DNA of 64,000 nt, taken from assembly GCA_001599935.1 (NCBI GenBank), contig BCIJ01000019.1, positions 169,296 through 233,295 of the forward strand, written 5' to 3'. The stretch is from Holtermannia corniformis (lineage: Eukaryota > Basidiomycota > Tremellomycetes > Holtermanniales). Under the pieces are notes generated by a model that was not told where the DNA came from, did no database searches, and saw only the letters and a program-made list of their open reading frames with translations. Positions 59,208-64,000 of this stretch are shown here, piece by piece. The translations under genes and the position numbers were made by a program. Each line of letters begins with the position of its first letter. Position 1 is the stretch's first letter.

Positions 59208-61232
59208 TCAGTGCGGGCGATTCGCGCTAAAAAGTAGTCAGCGCACCGCACTGACAACTGCAACGCACGAACCTAGCTGGCTCATTGATCCAGTAGGCGA
59301 GCTCAGCAAGCTCGGCCGTAGGCCAGCTGTCCTCGAAGTAGCCACGGCGTTTCTTGGGTAGGAACTTGGCACCTTCGAAGTCTATCAAGACCCAGGAAGC
59401 GTCCTCGCGGATTCGCCAGTGTTTTGGCTCTACGTCACCGTGGCATACACCATGCTCGTGGATGCTGTTGTAGAGATGTGTGATGGCAAGCTTGTTGTCC
59501 GATGTGAGCCCCTCAATCAAATCCAGTCGGGTCCACGAGCCGTCTGTCCGATGGCAGAGGTCCTCGATCGAGTAGGGAATGAACTCTATGATCAGCAAAT
59601 ATAGCCACCCGGCATACTCGTCATCCTCATCCTCAAAACCGTAGCGGCGTCCCCGCCACAGGCCGTAAGATTGAGGTAGTGTACTGCCTTGCAGCGTGCG
59701 CAGCTTTGCATACACCGATGCTTCGTGCCGAATGCGCCGACTTGCCATTTGAGAGCTCATTTCGATCTTGTTGGCTATCTTTGGTAGGAGTCCGGGCGCG
59801 ATGACCTTGACAACGACTGCATGCCCATCGAGATCGCCTCGATACACGTCGCCGAGACGCCCTTGACCGAGGTGCTCGTGTAATTGCAAGCGCGCGGTGT
59901 CTGACTCTGTGTTCTCGCGACGCTTCCGTCGGCTGCCATGCTCCCGAAACAGTGCACCATCGAAGTCTTCCCAGGTAATCCCGTACCGAGAGAGGACCGC
60001 CGGCTGTGGAAGAGATACTAGAATTACGAGGTTGTAGCTGGGCGGAGGTTTCGAAGCAGCTCCCGGAGCGCTGCTCTTCGTGGTGCACGAGCTCCGAACA
60101 GGCTGTGGGAAAGTTCGTAAGCCCCGCCGAGGCCTGGCAGGCTGATCCCAAGCACGGATGGCAGCTGCCGTCGGCCACTCATAGGCAGTCTCCCAGAGGC
60201 GCAAGGGAGAAGCACCCGGTCTGACTGAAAGCGCCAAAAGCACCGTCGACATACTGACAGAGCTGGGATTGAGGACATTCTTTGACGGCGTCGAGTACCT
60301 TCGATATCGTCTCGAGATCAGCATGCTCGTGTGCGGCTCGGTGGACGTCGGGGGCCGCACGACACAGACGACGGCTGAAGTGTAAGCGGACACTAGTACC
60401 GTCTGAGGTGTTCGGGTTTGGCACGACTCGAGGAGCTGTCGGTGACCAGAGCATCAGGTTGTGATGCAAGCTGTAGAAGTCGACTGCGTACCTTCAGGAC
60501 AAAGTTGTTCATCGATCCGGATCTGCAGAGTTGAGCGACGCTCAATGTCGCAGAAGCATCACACGCGTGCTCGAGGCTATCCAGCAGTCGTTCACCGACC
60601 GCAGGCGTTTCCCCTGCGATAGCGTGAATGTAGCTGCCGGGTGCGGCTGAGCCGAGCGGCGAAGCCTGACCATAGCCGAGGTCAAAGGCGCCCGTGTTGA
60701 GCGGTCTCTCGATTTCGCGCCACCTGGGCTGATGCTCCGAATCCACCACCTCGCAGTTGTCTTTGAAGTAGCAGCCTTGGCTGGGCAGGATGTAGCGGTT
60801 CAGGATTTTGCAAGTGTCCTGGGCGAAAGCAGCCGTTTGGCTCACTTCGTCATCGTAGTACACAGAATAGATATCGGCGCCGCGCTCGCTGTTGACGAAG
60901 TCGATCAAAGGCGGTGCGAGTAGAGCTGTTGGCTCGATGAGGTCGAGCAGGTCGCTGACCGCTGCATCGACCGCCACTGCACAGCTGCCAAACTTGATGC
61001 CGTCTTTTCCCACTCTTAACAGCGCCTGCTTGGTCCGCTCGGCGGGCATGGACGATACGGAGGCCACCACGGCTGGTACTGGGTCTTGCGCTACATCCAG
61101 GGGCGATCTCAAACTATCGTGTCCGGGTCTGAGATGGCGGTAGAGGCTGATAAAGTCCAAGAGATTGTGGTGCGGTTGCAAGACTGGGTACGGCTGCAGT
61201 TGTACGTGGGGTGCAGCAGTTGAGGTGCTCAT
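59208..61232 (-). CDS. Fungal protein-kinase-like protein, exon structure partly unresolved
   Basis: The start is placed at 61232 (MSTSTAAPHVQL). The first exon runs to about 60500. The middle (60500-59990) needs at least two introns; I could follow segments such as 'FYSLHHNLMLWSP', 'RLCRAAPDVHRAAHEHADLE' and 'VKECPQSQLCQYVDGAFGAF' but not a unique splice path. The last part holds a kinase-like fold: 'LGQGRLGDVYRGDLDGHAVV' (glycine loop and Lys), 'LLIIEFIPYSIEDLC' (hinge), 'HGVCHGDVEPKHW' (catalytic loop variant HGDVEP) and 'SWVLIDFEGAKF' (DFE instead of DFG). Such HGDVEP/LIDFE proteins are common uncharacterised fungal kinase-like families. The end at 59208 uses a last intron 59218-59264; without it the frame stops at 59227. 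Confidence 0.6.
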
Positions 61233-61454
61233 TTCCTGAACGTCTTGAGCGAAAGCTGGGCCCAATATGATCCATCCAACTCTGTCGATTGCGCTCCTCG
61301 TACCCGCTAGCGTCTCGCTAGCAACTTACAAACATCTTGCCTTGGTTCATACCAGCGATCCTGCGACGACACCAAGCAACACGCACAAGCCTAGCTGCTC
61401 GCCCACTGCGCTTGGGAGTAAGGATACTGGAGATCAGAGTGATCAAGCTGCGCA

Positions 61455-62443
61455 ATGTCCACTTTACCCGACGTGCGTCCGCCTCTTCAGCCGTATGAAA
61501 GTCTGACCCGGCTAGTTTGTCCAGGCGTACCGAATCACCATCAATGCCATCTTGCTGAATGCGGACCGGAATCAGATGTCAGTCGGACGATAGCTGACTC
61601 TGCGCCAAGGTACTGATCGGTGCGGGTAGCTCAGCCAAAGGTGTCCGAAGGCAGCTGGTTGAGGCTGGTGGGGACGAAGCCAAGATCAAGGAGCACCGGG
61701 CTGCGTTTGATCAACTGGTCCGTGTGCTTGTACGTGACAGGTCTGATCGTAACAATGTCAGATCACAGAGCTGTACAACAAGCTGCCACCAGCTCCAGCC
61801 GAAGCGACGTCGTCAGCCGCAACTTCCCCCGCACCGTCATCCCGCTCCGTCTCTCAGCCAGCAGCTTCGTCCCAGCCCATACCACTGGCCAGACCAAAGT
61901 CCAAGAAGCCGAAGCCAAAGGCGGACATTAAACCTCGAATTGGCGCGTCGGCGTCCAAGAAGCGGAAGAGTGTGGCGACGATTATCGACTCTGACGCGAG
62001 TGGGAGTGATTTTGGAGGATCGGGTAGTGATGTGGGGACGCCCAAGAAGAGGCGGAAAGCCGGTAGTGGTGGTGGAGGTGGAGCGTTCAACAAGGGGATG
62101 CAATTGAGGTATGTACTTGGGTGCTATCCGGACTGGGATTCACGGTCACAGCCCCGCACTGGCAGCCCTTGTCGCGTCTGGCAGCCCGGCAGAGGACCCT
62201 TCGCCTACGCAATGCTCTCGCCCGCAGACTGTCAAGCGGATATGGACGCACATCAAGGCGAACAGCTTACAAGATCCCAACGACAAGCGATACATCCAGT
62301 GTGATGACCTGATGTATGCCGTCTTCAAAACGCACCGGTTGCACATGTTTACGTGGGTAGCAGTACCCCTGCACAGCTTAGACTGAAGACTGTACAGGAT
62401 GAACAAGCTGCTCGGAAAACACTTTACGCCTGTAGACGAGTGA
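61455..62443 (+). CDS. DEK_C plus SWIB/MDM2 domain protein (UAF30/TRI1-like), 253 aa
   Basis: Six exons: 61455-61472, 61516-61577, 61630-61717, 61762-62108, 62152-62352, 62398-62443. The N-terminal about 60 residues form a DEK_C-type helical domain (FVQAYRITINAILLNADRNQ; AKGVRRQLVEAGGDEAKIKE). A Ser/Pro/Lys-rich linker with nuclear signals (PKSKKPKPK, ASKKRK, PKKRRK) follows, then a SWIB domain (LSPALAALV; QTVKRIWTHIKANSLQDPND; DDLMYAVFKTHRLHMFTMNK; LLGKHFTPV). Yeast UAF30, an RNA polymerase I upstream activating factor subunit, and TRI1 share this layout; the choice between them is open. The 18-nt first exon was found by the branch/acceptor pattern and the FVQAY continuation. Confidence 0.85.
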
Positions 62444-62512
62444 CAAACCCCCGAGATCAAGATTGTGACATTGCTTGTACTATACAAAGGTTGCATGCAC
62501 CACTGCCGCGCC

Positions 62513-62995
62513 TCACTTCTTCTTCGCCGAGGCCTTTTGCCTTCCCTGCATCTCCTTTGCCGACACCGTCTCGGCTTTAGCGCCCTCGCTCATCCAATCG
62601 AAATCGCTCTCTCCGAACCCGGTCGCCTTTTCAGCCCCCGTCCCGTCCGCAAACCTCGCCTTGAACCGTCCGACCCGTCCTACGCCCTCACCGCCTTCAC
62701 CCAGTCCTCGCTTCTCCTTCCCGGGCGCCCACAGCGGGTTATTCGTCACGTCGCGCGTCAGCCGAACGATCGCGGGCGTCGGAGCGGTAGTGTAGGATGT
62801 AAACGTCGAACCGTCGGACAGCAGGATCTTTTGCGGGTAGATGGCGGGGAGCGGGTTTGGGATCGATGGTGCTGGCTTCATGTGGTATTTTGTGGGCCAC
62901 TTGAGCGATGCTGTGCGCGAGGACGTGGACGCTTGGCGGGAAGAGGAAGGGAAGGAGCGGAGGATGCGGACGGGGTGGAGAGTGGATGTGGACAT
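62513..62995 (-). CDS. MRPL36: Mitochondrial large ribosomal subunit protein bL31m, 160 aa
   Basis: Single exon. The N-terminus (MSTSTLHPVRILRSFPSSSR) is a basic, Ser-rich mitochondrial targeting sequence. The core 'KWPTKYHMKPAPSIPNPLP', 'QKILLSDGSTFTSYTTAP' and 'VRLTRDVTNNPLWAP' matches fungal mitochondrial L31 (yeast Mrpl36). The C-terminal part 'FDWMSEGAKAE' and Lys tail are also as expected. The frame is open upstream to 63211, but the Met at 62995 is where the targeting sequence begins. It converges on the SWIB gene with 69 bp between stops. Confidence 0.85.
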   Translation of the reverse strand: MSTSTLHPVRILRSFPSSSRQASTSSRTASLKWPTKYHMKPAPSIPNPLPAIYPQKILLSDGSTFTSYTTAPTPAIVRLTRDVTNNPLWAPGKEKRGLGEGGEGVGRVGRFKARFADGTGAEKATGFGESDFDWMSEGAKAETVSAKEMQGRQKASAKKK

Positions 62996-63355
62996 TGTGG
63001 AGTGTTTTGACAGGCTGTAGGCAGTATGTCGACTGTGTACCGTCCTCTGCTCGTGCGTATGACCCTTGTGCTGCTGGTCGTTGATCGCAACGCAGGTACC
63101 CAACTTTTGGGACGCACCTCGAGACAGCCTGCGACCCGTGGGAAAGCAAACAATCTCGAATGTGGCAGCCATGCATGCATCGCATTTCAGCGTCCTCTCA
63201 ACGAATGTCAACGATCAATGATATGATTACGGGTGGGTCAGGGCCAGGTAGCTATGATAAGACCGTGTAAAGGCAGAGCCGGGCTTCGTCCAGCAAAGCG
63301 AGCAGCGAACAGCGTCCAAGATGTAGGTAACAATGCAAGAGTGGGATGGTGGGGA
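62996..63355. other. Intergenic, no gene recognised
   Basis: 360 bp holding the MRPL36 promoter and the 3' flank of the glyoxal oxidase-like gene. No gene pattern seen. Confidence 0.45.
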
Positions 63356-64000
63356 TCAAACGAGAAGGTATGCGAGGACGGCGCTGGCGCCTGCTACGAG
63401 GCCCGACAGTCGCGGCGAGAGGGTCAAGCCGGCGTTCTTGGTTGATTGCTCGGCGCTGGCGGCGTTGGCGGTCGCGGAGCCGGTCGGGCTGGCACCGCCT
63501 TCAGAGGTTGACGAGGATGAGACAATGACTTCGTCATCGGGCAGGACGGTCGCGGTCGATGTTGGCTGAGTCCCAAGCTGGCCGTTACCGATCATGATGA
63601 TCTACGCGAGTCAGCAACTGTCCCATTACCCTTCAATCACGCACCTCGCCAAGCGATGGAATGCCATCGACGACGTAGAAGATGAGTGCCGGACCCGGCG
63701 TGAACAAGTTGACGTTGATCGGCATCTGCGAGACCGAAACCGTCGTGACACCCGTCTCCTTGTTGTGCGAGTACGAGGTCGCGAGCTCGAGGAAGCGCTG
63801 GCCCATGTTCATGGCGTGCGTCGAGAAACCGGGACGGATCACGACGACCTTGCCCTTTGTGTAGTCGGCCGTCGTGTTGGTCGTAAACGTCCAGGCGTCA
63901 CCACCGTACGTGAGGCGTTCGGGCCAGGCAGAGACGTCGGGTCGCTCCTCGTCGTACCACAGAGGGTACCAACGCTCGACGGCATAGTTGGTACCCCACT
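63356..64000 (-). CDS. Glyoxal oxidase-like (copper radical oxidase) protein, C-terminal part, probable GPI anchor
   Basis: Exons (minus): 64000-63645 (partial, continues beyond the right edge) and 63601-63356. The visible 200 residues include 'YAVERWYPLWYDEERP', 'RLTYGGDAWTF', 'VVVIRPGFSTHAMNMGQRFL', 'VTTVSVSQMPINVNLFTPGP' and 'ALIFYVVDGIPSLGE', typical of the DUF1929 C-terminal domain of fungal glyoxal/galactose-type oxidases, which make hydrogen peroxide outside the cell. After it comes a Ser/Thr/Ala-rich spacer and a terminal hydrophobic stretch (LSGLVAGASAVLAYLLV) fitting a GPI-attachment signal. Copper ligands and the radical tyrosine would lie mostly off-window, so activity cannot be judged. 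Confidence 0.83.

Overview
The window reads as nuclear DNA of a GC-rich, gene-dense fungus. Most likely it is a basidiomycete yeast or dimorph, with Pucciniomycotina as the best guess. The reasons are about 30 protein-coding genes packed on both strands, many introns of 40-60 bp with GT..AG ends and a CTGAC/CTAAC branch site, several micro-exons, classical fungal housekeeping proteins, and a GDP-L-fucose pathway, which fits the fucose-containing walls reported for Pucciniomycotina. I could not run any search, so species-level placement is not possible. Exon coordinates were worked out by hand from splice consensus plus protein family expectation. Nearly all models close in frame; the exception is the kinase-like gene at 59208-61232.

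Layout. 1-1007: left end of a Ty1/copia-type LTR retrotransposon (minus strand), showing Gag, a tRNA-Lys-like primer-binding site and one complete 390-bp LTR. 1008-4150: gene-poor accessory stretch with four tiny genes (53-73 aa), each behind a TATA-like box. 4304-8866: NOB1, LEU2, RCF2-like. 8951-17000: RING protein, unknown protein, DUF2433-RRM protein, ICE2-like. 17276-23788: unknown disordered protein with LDRSMS repeats, SPT3 and RPD3 (convergent). 23999-26652: glycogenin. 27492-31144: NSR1/GAR2 nucleolin and IDH2 (divergent). 31328-34087: small STF2/HABP4-like gene and a six-kelch protein. 34485-36547: a Crinkler/RHS-like P-loop protein. 36893-42799: a 22-exon formin. 43047-46719: actin and RPN10 (divergent). 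46933-47608: two more tiny TATA genes. 48088-52000: mitoribosomal MRPS29/DAP3 and NOP53. 52191-55294: an FG-nucleoporin with an N-terminal membrane segment. 55355-58904: GDP-mannose 4,6-dehydratase and GDP-L-fucose synthase head to tail. 59208-62995: kinase-like gene, DEK_C/SWIB protein, mitochondrial bL31m. 63356-64000: C-terminal end of a GPI-type glyoxal oxidase-like protein.

Functional links: the two nucleotide-sugar enzymes form one complete pathway (GDP-mannose to GDP-L-fucose). SPT3 (SAGA) and RPD3 (deacetylase) are convergent transcriptional co-regulators. NOB1, NSR1 and NOP53 are ribosome-biogenesis factors. Actin and formin are adjacent and on the same strand. The most unusual items are the membrane-anchored FG nucleoporin architecture, the tiny-gene array beside the retrotransposon, the fucose pair, the Crinkler-like NTPase, and three introns of 298-559 bp in a genome whose introns are otherwise about 48 bp.
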